The notes beneath the pieces are model-generated. The model was not told where the DNA came from. It was given only the letters and a program-made list of their open reading frames with translations, and did no database searches. The position numbers and the translations under genes were made by a program. Below, one piece after another: positions 15,429 to 22,858 of a DNA stretch of 23,297 bases; positions within the stretch are counted from its first letter, which is position 1; every line of letters starts with the position of its first letter. Location: positions 1 to 23,297 of the forward strand of contig DFBM01000138.1 of NCBI GenBank assembly GCA_002366645.1, written 5' to 3'. The stretch is from Rhodobacterales bacterium UBA3080. GTDB lineage: Bacteria > Pseudomonadota > Alphaproteobacteria > Rhodobacterales > Rhodobacteraceae.

Positions 15429-16400
15429 ATGATCAATTCTACAGACCAGGAAACGACCAAATTTGTATTCGTGCTTTTGTCGAAATTCTCGCTGATTGCC
15501 TTTACCAGCGCGATCGAACCATTGCGGATTGCCAACCGCATGGCGGGGCATAAAATTTACGAATGGCGGTTGGCGTCCGAAGACGGTGAACCGGCCACTT
15601 GTTCGGCCGGTGTGACGCTGAATGTCGACATGGGATTGGAAGACATCGGACGTAACGAGACGATCCTTTTTTGTGGCGGTTTGAGTATAAAACCTGCCGT
15701 GACACCAAAAATGCTGAACTGGGCGCGGCGCGAGGCGCGTAAAGGCATGCCGATCGGCGGACTATGCACCGCAACCTATCTGCTGGCACGGGCCGGTCTG
15801 ATGGATGGGCGGGTGGCAACGATTCACTGGGAAAACCGCGAAAGCTTTATCGAGGATTTTCCCGAACTCGAAATTTCGACGGCGATTTTCACGATCGACA
15901 AGAACCGCTATTCCTCGGCGGGGGGGACGGCCTCGGCCGATCTGATGTTGCGCCTGATCGCGAACGACCACGGAACAGAACTTGCCAATGGCGTGGCGGA
16001 CCAGATGATCTACACGACCGTGCGCACCGACAAAGACGAACAACGCCTGTCGATCCCGACCCGGATCGGGGTGCGGCACCCGAAACTGTCAACCGTCATC
16101 AAGATGATGGAGGACAACCTCGAAGACCCGATTTCGCCCTCCACGCTGGCCGATGATGTCGGGATTTCAACACGGCAACTGGAGCGCCTGTTCCGCCGGT
16201 ATCTGAACCGCTCGCCAAAGCGGTATTATATGGAATTGCGCTTGCACAAGGCGCGGAACCTGCTGCTGCAAACGGATATGTCGGTGATCAACGTAGCACT
16301 GGCGAGCGGGTTTACCTCGCCCTCGCATTTCTCGAAATGTTATCGCACGCATTTCTCGACCACGCCTTATCGCGAGCGTGGGTCACAAACCGACGCCTAG
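15429..16400 (+). CDS. GlxA/GbdR-like AraC-family transcriptional regulator
   Basis: A 323-residue regulator with a class I glutamine-amidotransferase-like (DJ-1/PfpI) sensor domain and a C-terminal AraC DNA-binding domain. I start it at ATG 15429 with a gaggg site nine bases upstream; the frame is open further upstream only as the shadow of aroG. The sensor region contains FVFVLLSKFSLIAFTSAIEP (about 12-31), MPIGGLCTATYLLARAGLMD with the position of the nucleophile Cys, and RVATIHWENRESFIEDFP, close to GbdR/CdhR, which sense betaine or carnitine products. The DNA-binding part has two helix-turn-helices: DDVGISTRQLERLFRRYL and VINVALASGFTSPSHFSKCY. The ligand cannot be inferred from the neighbours with confidence. 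It could control the thiolase/SDR operon downstream. Confidence 0.88.
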   Translation: MINSTDQETTKFVFVLLSKFSLIAFTSAIEPLRIANRMAGHKIYEWRLASEDGEPATCSAGVTLNVDMGLEDIGRNETILFCGGLSIKPAVTPKMLNWARREARKGMPIGGLCTATYLLARAGLMDGRVATIHWENRESFIEDFPELEISTAIFTIDKNRYSSAGGTASADLMLRLIANDHGTELANGVADQMIYTTVRTDKDEQRLSIPTRIGVRHPKLSTVIKMMEDNLEDPISPSTLADDVGISTRQLERLFRRYLNRSPKRYYMELRLHKARNLLLQTDMSVINVALASGFTSPSHFSKCYRTHFSTTPYRERGSQTDA

Positions 16401-16407
16401 CGACGTT

Positions 16408-16436
16408 GCGTCCGGATTGTGTGCACCACTGGACGC
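16408..16436 (+). terminator. Possible terminator after the GlxA-type gene
   Basis: GCGTCC (16408-16413) pairs with GGACGC (16431-16436) across a 17-base loop. A second, overlapping hairpin (CGCCG 16434-16438 with CGGCG 16448-16452) would exclude the first. Neither has a strong T tract, so the call is tentative; the two mutually exclusive stems could also belong to the leader of the thiolase gene. Confidence 0.25.
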
Positions 16437-16458
16437 CGAAGAAAATGCGGCGTAGATT

Positions 16459-16478
16459 AACTGACCAAACGTTCAGTT
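16459..16478. promoter_or_regulatory. Candidate operator upstream of the thiolase gene
   Basis: AACTGA and TCAGTT form 6-bp inverted arms around an 8-base centre (CCAAACGT), ending 16 bases before the thiolase ATG and six bases before its ggagg site. The outline, a central ACGTT with TGA/TCA arms, resembles operators of TetR-type fatty-acid and branched-chain regulators. No regulator of that family is in the window. Confidence 0.35.
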
Positions 16479-16494
16479 CTAACGGAGGCTTATC

Positions 16495-17682
16495 ATGTCT
16501 GATCCAATCGTAATCGTCGGTGCTGCGCGCACGCCCATGGGTGGCTTTCAAGGCGCCCTGTCCGGTGCCACAGCCGCCGAATTGGGCGGAGAAGCGATCC
16601 GCGCTTCGCTGGATCGCGGTGGCGTTGCCCCTGATCAGGTGGACGAGTTATTGATGGGCTGCGTTTTACCTGCCGGCCAAGGACAAGCCCCTGCGCGTCA
16701 GGCCGGTTTTGCCGCCGGTCTAGGGCAGGAAGTGCCAGCGACGACGCTGAACAAAATGTGCGGCTCGGGCATGAAAACGGTGATGAGCGCGCATGACCAA
16801 CTGCTGGCGGGCAACGGCAAGATCGTTGTGGCTGGTGGTATGGAGAGCATGACAAACGCGCCTTACCTTCTGCCAAAAATGCGCGAAGGGGCGCGGATCG
16901 GGCATGGGCAAGTGATCGACCACATGTTCCTTGACGGGCTTGAGGACGCCTACGACAAGGGCCGCCTTATGGGAACTTTTGCCGAGGATTGCGCCGAGAA
17001 GTACCAGTTTACCCGCGAAGATCAGGATGCCTATGCGTTGAAATCCCTGTCCAACGCGGTTGAAGCGATTGAAAGCGGGGCGTTTGATGCAGAGGTCTCC
17101 CCGGTAACGATCAAGACGCGCAAGGGCGACGTGACGGTGACGGTTGACGAACAACCCGGCAACGCACGGCCCGAGAAAATTCCAAACCTCAAGCCTGCGT
17201 TCAAGAAGGACGGCTCGGTCACGGCGGCGAATGCTTCGTCGATTTCGGACGGCGCGGCGGCGCTGGTTCTGATGCGCGAAAGCGAGGCGAAGGCCCGCGG
17301 GTTAACCGTTCGTGCACGCATTCTGGGCCATGGTAGCCACGCGCAGGAACCGGGCTGGTTCACCACCGCCCCTGTCCCTGCCGCGAAGAAACTGATGGAA
17401 CGCATTGGCTGGGCTGTAGATGACGTCGACATCTGGGAAGTTAACGAGGCCTTTGCCGTTGTACCGATGGCGTTCATGCATGAAATGGGCATTGCCCGTG
17501 AAAAGATGAATATTAACGGCGGCGCGACTGCGCTCGGCCACCCTATCGGGGCGTCTGGCGCGCGGATCATCGTGACCCTACTGCACGCGCTTGAACGTCA
17601 CGGCAAAACCAAAGGTATGGCCGCGATTTGTATTGGTGGCGGTGAAGGCACGGCGCTTGCAATTGAAAGGGTCGAGGCATGA
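16495..17682 (+). CDS. Thiolase (acetyl-CoA C-acyltransferase)
   Basis: Cleaves 3-ketoacyl-CoA to acetyl-CoA plus a shortened acyl-CoA, or the reverse condensation of two acetyl-CoA. The start is ATG 16495 with a ggagg site six bases upstream, giving 395 residues, normal for the family. All catalytic residues are present: Cys89 in NKMCGSGMKT, His349 in GGATALGHPIGASG and Cys379 in AAICIGGGEG, with the VNEAFAV motif between them. Both degradative and biosynthetic subtypes share these, so chain-length preference cannot be read. The next gene is a 3-hydroxyacyl-CoA dehydrogenase-type SDR in ATGA overlap, which favours the degradative, beta-oxidation role, perhaps for short or branched acyl groups. 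The enzyme is cytoplasmic. Confidence 0.95.
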   Translation: MSDPIVIVGAARTPMGGFQGALSGATAAELGGEAIRASLDRGGVAPDQVDELLMGCVLPAGQGQAPARQAGFAAGLGQEVPATTLNKMCGSGMKTVMSAHDQLLAGNGKIVVAGGMESMTNAPYLLPKMREGARIGHGQVIDHMFLDGLEDAYDKGRLMGTFAEDCAEKYQFTREDQDAYALKSLSNAVEAIESGAFDAEVSPVTIKTRKGDVTVTVDEQPGNARPEKIPNLKPAFKKDGSVTAANASSISDGAAALVLMRESEAKARGLTVRARILGHGSHAQEPGWFTTAPVPAAKKLMERIGWAVDDVDIWEVNEAFAVVPMAFMHEMGIAREKMNINGGATALGHPIGASGARIIVTLLHALERHGKTKGMAAICIGGGEGTALAIERVEA

Positions 17683-18449
17683 AACTTTCCAAGGATTTAG
17701 CGGCCGTTGTAACAGGCGGCGCCTCGGGTTTAGGCGAAGCTACGGCACGTGCGTTAGCGGCCGAGGGTGTAAAGGTCGCGATTTTCGACATGAATGCCGA
17801 GCGCGGTGAACAGGTTGCCAAGGAAATTGGTGGTTTGTTCTGCAAAGTGGATGTTTCGGACGTCGAAAGCGTCTCGGTCGGTTTTGCGCAAGCGCGCCAG
17901 ATCCACGGGCAGGAACGCATTTGCGTCAGTTGCGCGGGTGTAGCCTTTGCGGCGAAAACCGTAGATCGCGACGGGAACTATCATCAGCCGGATATGTTCG
18001 CCAAGACCATCGGCATCAATCTGATCGGAACGTTCAATGTCTCCAGCCAAGCAGCAGCAGGTATGACCAAGGCCGATCCGCTGAATGCCGACGGGGAGCG
18101 TGGCGTGATCGTCAACACAGCCTCAGTCGCCGCGTTCGAGGGGCAGATCGGGCAAGCGGCCTACGCTGCCTCCAAGGGCGGGGTCGCGGCGTTAACCGTT
18201 CCCATGGCGCGTGATCTATCGCGCAGTGGCATCCGCGTGATGGCCATCGCCCCAGGCTTGTTCATGACCCCGATGCTGGCAGGTATGCCAGAGGAAGTCC
18301 AAGCCGCCCTCGGGGCACAGGTCCCGTTCCCCTCACGTCTAGGCGATCCATCGGAATACGCAGCATTGGTGCGCCATATCGCCGAAAACCCGATGCTCAA
18401 CGGCGAGGTAATCCGGCTGGACGGCGCAATTCGTCTGGCACCGAAGTAA
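17679..18449 (+). CDS. SDR dehydrogenase, 3-hydroxyacyl-CoA dehydrogenase type 2 (HSD10-like)
   Basis: An NAD-dependent short-chain dehydrogenase of 256 residues. The cofactor loop is VTGGASGLGEATA (11-23) and the aspartate FDM (36-38) favours NAD over NADP. The active site is Ser149 (NTASV), Tyr162 and Lys166 (AAYAASKGG). Length and motif spacing match human HSD10/type 2 3-hydroxyacyl-CoA dehydrogenase, with which it shares IGINLIGTFNV and the C-terminal LNGEVIRLDGAIRL. It should oxidise 3-hydroxyacyl-CoA to 3-ketoacyl-CoA, the substrate of the thiolase encoded immediately upstream; the two genes overlap as ATGA. Related SDRs act on steroids or 2-methyl-3-hydroxybutyryl-CoA, so the exact substrate is uncertain. 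It ends two bases before a convergent gene. Confidence 0.9.
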   Translation: MKLSKDLAAVVTGGASGLGEATARALAAEGVKVAIFDMNAERGEQVAKEIGGLFCKVDVSDVESVSVGFAQARQIHGQERICVSCAGVAFAAKTVDRDGNYHQPDMFAKTIGINLIGTFNVSSQAAAGMTKADPLNADGERGVIVNTASVAAFEGQIGQAAYAASKGGVAALTVPMARDLSRSGIRVMAIAPGLFMTPMLAGMPEEVQAALGAQVPFPSRLGDPSEYAALVRHIAENPMLNGEVIRLDGAIRLAPK

Positions 18450-18451
18450 GG

Positions 18452-19738
18452 TTATTCCTTGCGGCCGGCCATGCTCAATACTTTGCCCAAGGGTCCCGTT
18501 AGCTGATCAAGCGCCTTGCCTAAGTCCTTGGTATCGGTGGGCTGGGTGCGTTCGGACGAAATTTTGGCATCAAAGAAAACCTCCGTCATTTTCTGTTTCT
18601 CGGCATTCTTTTCGGCGTCGTCGAAATTTGCCAGATAGGCATCAAATGTAGCGATCCGAATACCCAGTGACCGGAGAGAGATTTCAACCCTGTGGTGCCT
18701 TTGTGCCAGCGTGCTAAAGTATATGGCGGGTGCGAAGAAAATAACGGCAGTAGGTATTTGCGCCACAACCTTTGTCAAACTGAAATCGGCTTCCTTTAGC
18801 TGTGAGAAAACCAAATAAGCAAACGCTCCCGTAGCAAAAATATAGGCGAAGGATGCTGCTCGCGAATAAAACTTATAGGACTTCTCTTCACTTTTGGCCG
18901 CGTCGACGAACTCTCCAGCTAGGGCGGTTTTCCCTACAACTTCGTAAATTCTTTTGATTTTATCCAGAATATCGTCCGCGTCGACAACAGCCTTTTTGTG
19001 ATATTCGACAAGCTCGGCCTTCGCTTCATCAATTTGTTTTTTGTTCACCGACATGGTTGTATCGGTATTGCTTTGGGCATTACGCAACGTCTCCGATATC
19101 TCGTTCAACAGGCTTTCGTACCCCTCACGCCTTTTCGTTTGTGCGCCAGAGAATGTTTCAGCCAACGCACCCAACTTTTCCTTAATCTCGGTATCAAGGC
19201 GCGTTTCCCAATTGCCAAACTGGTCTTCTATGTCATCGTTAGACTTGGTCAAATCAACCTTGAGTTCTTCAATATTTTCCGCAGTTTCTTGCAGGGATGT
19301 CGCTAGATCGTCAGCTTTTTCTGTGAGTACAGCAAGTTGCGCGTCCGCGTCCGACTTAAGGTCGAATACTTTAAGTTCGCATTCCTCAAAAAACGAATTG
19401 GCATCCGTCTTGAATATTTTTTGTACGCGCGCGTATGGGACTATTTGGAAGATTTGTGAAAAGTAGGTTTCAATTTCTGAAAAATACAGCCAATCAAAAG
19501 CATCATTCGGGACGTTCTCGGCGACATTTTCTATACCGCGATTTATTTTATCCAACTCCGCAGTTGAAAACAGTACCGGTTCGGAGTTCTTCAATATCCA
19601 TCGAACGAATTCTGTTTTCTTCGATAAATCCAAAAACCGCAGGTCATTCTTCGCAGTGTCTGAAAACCCTTCCAATACGGCTTCTATTTTCTCAATATTT
19701 TGCCAAACGGCGTGACTTTCATAATTTTCGCGTAACAT
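18452..19738 (-). CDS. Orphan coiled-coil protein with two transmembrane segments
   Basis: I do not recognise this 428-residue protein. It starts at ATG 19738 with an agga site. Residues 1-120 are a mixed helical head. Residues about 125-265 are strongly coiled-coil, rich in Glu, Lys and Asp (ADDLATSLQETAENIEELKV, then DLTKSNDDIEDQF). Residues 294-314 (ASFAYIFATGAFAYLVFSQL) and 322-344 (VVAQIPTAVIFFAPAIYFST) are two membrane segments forming a hairpin. A soluble tail of about 85 residues follows. No signal peptide precedes the coiled coil, so the long N-terminal part should be cytoplasmic. Its composition is visibly more A/T- and Lys-rich than its neighbours, and it sits as a single gene between metabolic genes, consistent with acquisition. 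Coiled-coil plus membrane-hairpin proteins occur among phage-defence and stress genes, but no function is assigned. Confidence 0.78.
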   Translation of the reverse strand: MLRENYESHAVWQNIEKIEAVLEGFSDTAKNDLRFLDLSKKTEFVRWILKNSEPVLFSTAELDKINRGIENVAENVPNDAFDWLYFSEIETYFSQIFQIVPYARVQKIFKTDANSFFEECELKVFDLKSDADAQLAVLTEKADDLATSLQETAENIEELKVDLTKSNDDIEDQFGNWETRLDTEIKEKLGALAETFSGAQTKRREGYESLLNEISETLRNAQSNTDTTMSVNKKQIDEAKAELVEYHKKAVVDADDILDKIKRIYEVVGKTALAGEFVDAAKSEEKSYKFYSRAASFAYIFATGAFAYLVFSQLKEADFSLTKVVAQIPTAVIFFAPAIYFSTLAQRHHRVEISLRSLGIRIATFDAYLANFDDAEKNAEKQKMTEVFFDAKISSERTQPTDTKDLGKALDQLTGPLGKVLSMAGRKE

Positions 19739-19825
19739 GCTTGTTCCTAAAACTTCTGGGCATCAATTCGCGCTAAAGGAGAAACTCTAGCAATAATTCG
19801 CCCGTCAAACAAGAAACCATAACCG

Positions 19826-20392
19826 TTAAATTATCTGTGTTCCAACCTCGGTCACCATCGCGTCTAGCCGTTGGTCAGTGATTTCCACCGGCACAGCCCC
19901 CATCTGTGAAGAATAGGCGTAGCCCACCGCCAACGTGGGCTTCTTTTTGCGTAGCAATTCCAGCGAGCGGTCATAATACCCACCGCCATAGCCAAGCCGA
20001 AACCCCTGCGCATCATAGGCCACCAGTGGAACAATCAGAAGTTGGGGCGCTAGCCAATCCCCTGCCCTCGGCACCGCAGCCCCGAAAGGTCCGCTAACCA
20101 TCTCGCTCTCCGGCGTCCATTCGCGAAACGACAGCGGCAAACCCGGACGCACGATAACCGGCACGCAAATCCGGTGGCCCAGCGCGTGCAGGGCTTCCAT
20201 TGCTGGTAGAACGTCGATTTCGGTCTGGATCGGCATATACCCCGCGATCACCAGTTCCTCGCCCAGCGACGCGACATAGGACAACAAGTGCCCCGTCGCT
20301 CGACTGGCACAATCGCCGCGCTTCTCGTGCGCAGCCTTCCGGCGCGCAAAACCTTCCTTGCGCGCGGCAGCTTTTCGATCGGAAATATTCAA
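19826..20392 (-). CDS. 5-formyltetrahydrofolate cyclo-ligase family protein
   Basis: Converts 5-formyltetrahydrofolate to 5,10-methenyltetrahydrofolate with ATP, returning folate to the one-carbon pool. The frame is open well upstream to 20614, but that extension runs through a non-coding RNA. The TTG at 20392 gives a 188-residue protein of normal length starting NISDRKAAARKEGFARRKAA, where the family homology begins. Its ribosome site is weak. The family's nucleotide/phosphate loop GYGGGYYDRSLELL is present near residue 135. YMPIQTEIDVLPAMEALHAL, FREWTPESEMVSGPFGAAVP and LLIVPLVAYDAQGFRLG give the remaining folate-binding framework. Close association with 6S RNA upstream is known for this family (ygfA/fau) and supports both calls. 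Confidence 0.92.
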   Translation of the reverse strand: MNISDRKAAARKEGFARRKAAHEKRGDCASRATGHLLSYVASLGEELVIAGYMPIQTEIDVLPAMEALHALGHRICVPVIVRPGLPLSFREWTPESEMVSGPFGAAVPRAGDWLAPQLLIVPLVAYDAQGFRLGYGGGYYDRSLELLRKKKPTLAVGYAYSSQMGAVPVEITDQRLDAMVTEVGTQII

Positions 20393-20418
20393 GTGGCGGG
20401 CCCGTCGCGGCCGTGGAG

Positions 20419-20572
20419 GGATCTTATCCTTGAGAGCCTGCATACACAGGTGGGCACCGGGTGAGTTAGGCCACGACCAATCACAGAGCCAGCTCCCTTT
20501 CAAAGATTTAAGGCCACTAGGATGTAGTCCTCTCACGAGAAGGTCAGCACCCGCCACTCTCCAATCTAAGCC
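20419..20572 (-). ncRNA. ssrS: 6S RNA candidate
   Basis: The 150-odd bases just upstream of the cyclo-ligase gene have the traits of alphaproteobacterial 6S RNA, which binds the housekeeping RNA polymerase holoenzyme. On the minus strand the 5' end GGCTTA pairs with TAAGATCC at the 3' end (with a 2-base bulge), and TTGGAGAG pairs with CTCTCAA with one bulged base. Together these make a closing stem. GGCGGGTGC then pairs with GTGCCCACC, with one mismatch and two wobbles. The inner ~80 bases can form a bubble with small hairpins and an apical arm. The 6S gene is classically found directly 5' of this cyclo-ligase. Coordinates are approximate, and the fold was paired by eye rather than computed. 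Confidence 0.65.
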
Positions 20573-20575
20573 TTT

Positions 20576-20603
20576 CGCATAAAAAATTGAAGGGCCATCG
20601 CAA
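20576..20603 (-). promoter_or_regulatory. Possible 6S RNA promoter
   Basis: On the minus strand TTGCGA (20598-20603) and TATGCG (20576-20581) are 16 bases apart, placing a start close to the GGCTTAG at 20572 that begins the proposed closing stem. The match to consensus is only moderate. Confidence 0.3.
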
Positions 20604-20670
20604 AGTTTAACCAAATATTACAGATATTGTTGAAACCTGCGGTCAAACCAGTCCATCCGTCCGAGGTCCG

Positions 20671-22377
20671 ATGTTCCACAGCCGCCTGCCTCTGCAGTCA
20701 ATTTCCGGAAAACCCGCGCGGATAAATCCCCGCAGGATAGTCCTGCTCGCACCGTTTCCTTCTGATCCAGACCGCGCGGATGCATCCATCGCCGAACTGC
20801 TAGAGCTGCTTACCAGTTCAGGGGAGCGCGTAACCGCAGTCTCGGCCCGCGCAGAAGACATCGCCCGATTTCGCCCGCGATTTCGCACCCGTCGCCACTG
20901 GACAAGAACCCGCGAGGCCCTAAGTGCAGTTCTCGCAACGCCATACGACGCAGTCATTTCCATCGGCGGGCTTGCGTTCGACGCGATAGACAAACCCCGC
21001 TGGCGCAGCCGCCGAATGGAGGAATATCGGCGCTTGGTCCTGACTTACCAGATCATCAAGCGCTCAAGAAACTGCGCTCTGCTGCTTTGCGAGTCGAGTT
21101 CGCGGGCGGCTCCATTCTGGTTCACGGGTTTGCTGATGTTGGTTGCGCTCAGACACCCAAGAAAGACTCGTGTGTTTCATCGATCACCCTCAGCCGCGCA
21201 ACTGGCAACCCGCCTTCAACGCGCGGCGCTGCATCCAAGTAACAGAGGCGCAACTCAGAAGGGGAACCGTCGCACGGCCCCACCGGACACCGTCAGAATT
21301 ATGGGAATTTCCGAAGGTCAAAGCGGGCTGGCCCGAAACACCCTGATGAGCATCGAAGCCCTGAAAATCGCCAGCATTCCCTGCGTCGGGTCCGTCCTGC
21401 CTTTTCAAATCACCCCGCCAGTAGACAGCGCCGCGCAGCGCCATCAGCTTTGTCGTCCGGTTACCCTGCATCACATCAACGCCGATCGTATCCCGCAACA
21501 GGTGCGTGCCGCCGGCAAGTCTTATCACATCGGCTTTTTGTTGTGGGAGCTGGACTCCCTACCCCAATCCCATCTGCCCGCCGGTACCTTGCTAGACGAA
21601 ATCTGGGTGCCGAGTACCTTTGTGCAAGACGTCTATCAACAGCACTATGATCGGGATGTCGTGAACATGCGCAAAGGTTTTTCCTTGCCGCAGGTCGTGC
21701 CTTCGGACCTGAGTTGCTATAACCTGAACGCCCGCCACTATGTCTTTCTGATGAGCTTTGACGCCAATTCTTCGGTCGAACGGAAAAACCCGCTCGCGGC
21801 AGTTCGGGCGTTTGTGCTGGCGTTCGGCAGTCGGCAGGACGTCCGCATAATCATCAAAACCACACCCGTCGGCCCTTCGCACTGGGGCGACCCCAATGGA
21901 CAAATGCAGGCGATCCGGCGTTTAGCCATGAAAGACGAGCGGATCATCCTCGACGACCGGATGTTACCATTTGCAGAACTGCTAGCCCTCATTCGGCGCG
22001 CTGATTGCGTCGTCTCCCCGCATCGGGCCGAAGGATTTGGATACATACCCGCCTATGCGCTCTGGTACGGCCGGCCCGTTATCGCGACGGATTACTCCGG
22101 CACCCGCGATATTTGCTCCGAAGACACCGCCTATCCGGTCGAATACAACCTGATTTCAGCGCGCGAAGGCGAAACGATCGAGCCGGTTTCGGGTGCACAT
22201 TGGGCGGATATCGACGTCAACGCACTGGCTGATACCATGCAGCAGGTTTACGAGGACCGAAAGGGCGCAAAACTGCGCGCCGAGGCAGGGCAAGAGCTTT
22301 TGCAAACTGTCTACACCCCGCATATGCAGGCGCAACGATATCTGGAAAGGTTTCGCGCACTCGGTCTAATCGGGTAA
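20671..22377 (+). CDS. Group 1 (GT4-type) glycosyltransferase
   Basis: A 568-residue cytoplasmic transferase, likely for surface polysaccharide; acceptor and donor unknown. I start it at ATG 20671, with a weak gaggt site. The first ~190 residues contain a Rossmann-like opening (RIVLLAPFPSDPDRADASIA, about 22-41) and an Arg-rich stretch. A second opening follows at about 208-230 (TVRIMGISEGQSGLARNTLM). The C-terminal half is GT4-like: YHIGFLLWELDSLPQSHLPA, DEIWVPSTFVQDVYQQHYDR, HYVFLMSFDANSSVERKNPL and the donor site HRAEGFGYIPAYALWYGRPV, then ATDYSGTRD. The double N-terminal module makes it longer than simple GT4 enzymes (350-400 residues). It is divergent from the 6S/cyclo-ligase unit and appears monocistronic. 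Confidence 0.85.
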   Translation: MFHSRLPLQSISGKPARINPRRIVLLAPFPSDPDRADASIAELLELLTSSGERVTAVSARAEDIARFRPRFRTRRHWTRTREALSAVLATPYDAVISIGGLAFDAIDKPRWRSRRMEEYRRLVLTYQIIKRSRNCALLLCESSSRAAPFWFTGLLMLVALRHPRKTRVFHRSPSAAQLATRLQRAALHPSNRGATQKGNRRTAPPDTVRIMGISEGQSGLARNTLMSIEALKIASIPCVGSVLPFQITPPVDSAAQRHQLCRPVTLHHINADRIPQQVRAAGKSYHIGFLLWELDSLPQSHLPAGTLLDEIWVPSTFVQDVYQQHYDRDVVNMRKGFSLPQVVPSDLSCYNLNARHYVFLMSFDANSSVERKNPLAAVRAFVLAFGSRQDVRIIIKTTPVGPSHWGDPNGQMQAIRRLAMKDERIILDDRMLPFAELLALIRRADCVVSPHRAEGFGYIPAYALWYGRPVIATDYSGTRDICSEDTAYPVEYNLISAREGETIEPVSGAHWADIDVNALADTMQQVYEDRKGAKLRAEAGQELLQTVYTPHMQAQRYLERFRALGLIG

Positions 22378-22381
22378 CCGG

Positions 22382-22579
22382 TTATTTGCCTTTGGCGTTC
22401 ATCGCCCGCGCCCGCGCAGCAGCGGCCCGCAATTCCTCGGCGATTTCTTCCGCCTCTTCTGGCTCAAAATCCAACGGCAGCTCGATTTCACCCGCATCAA
22501 TAAATAGACGCACCATGCCAAGGCTGGTCGGTCCGATTTGCAGATTTGCTGCGACTTCGCTCTCGCGGTTAATACCCAT
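22382..22579 (-). CDS. Small acidic protein, DUF6324-like
   Basis: A 65-residue protein starting MGINRESEVAANLQIGPTSL, with a gagat site just upstream. I think it belongs to the small Rhodobacteraceae family DUF6324, of unknown function; this is from memory of the family consensus, not a search. A short strand region (MVRLFIDAGEIELPLDFEPE, about 22-41) is followed by an acidic then basic helix (EAEEIAEELRAAAARARAM). It has no signal peptide, no Cys and no catalytic motif. It lies tail to tail with the glycosyltransferase (four bases between stops), and its start faces tRNA-His. Confidence 0.75.
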   Translation of the reverse strand: MGINRESEVAANLQIGPTSLGMVRLFIDAGEIELPLDFEPEEAEEIAEELRAAAARARAMNAKGK

Positions 22580-22729
22580 AGTGCATCTCCTTGAATTACC
22601 GCATGGCTACTTGCCCGAAACGATTTCTTCAAGTGAAAGATTCTTTTACTGGAATCGGAGAATCTGAAATTCTTCGGCAAGGTTCAGCGAAAAAACCGGA
22701 ACTCGGGCAAAATAGCTGCGAGTTCGGTA

Positions 22730-22758
22730 TTGACCGTCGCCGAAAACCTGATTACTCC
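22730..22758 (+). promoter_or_regulatory. Likely tRNA-His promoter
   Basis: TTGACC (22730-22735, five of six) is followed after 17 bases by TACTCC (22753-22758), placing the start about 17 bases before the tRNA. The -35 is good and the -10 is poor, as is common for stable RNA promoters in this group. Confidence 0.4.
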
Positions 22759-22781
22759 GCGCAATACGAAGTAAAGTATGT

Positions 22782-22858
22782 GCCGGCGTAGCTCAGTTGG
22801 TTAGAGCGCTTGATTGTGGATCAAGAGGCCCCCCGTTCAAATCGGGGCGCTGGTACCA
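22782..22858 (+). tRNA. tRNA-His (anticodon GTG), A73 and no paired G-1
   Basis: A 77-base cloverleaf with encoded CCA. The acceptor GCCGGCG pairs with CGCTGGT, including a G1-U72 wobble and an internal G4-U69. The D arm has GCTCAGTTGGTTAGAGC, the anticodon stem CTTGA/TCAAG encloses TTGTGGA (anticodon GTG), and the T stem CCCCG/CGGGG encloses TTCAAAT. The discriminator is A73, not the C73 that pairs with the extra G-1 in most bacteria. This matches the known loss of G-1 in a clade of alphaproteobacteria. The base before the 5' end is T. Confidence 0.94.

Noticed and set aside
15291..15551. Upstream extension of aroG by 87 codons
   Set aside because: It crosses the promoter and palindrome and enters the divergent regulator; the strong site supports ATG 15290.
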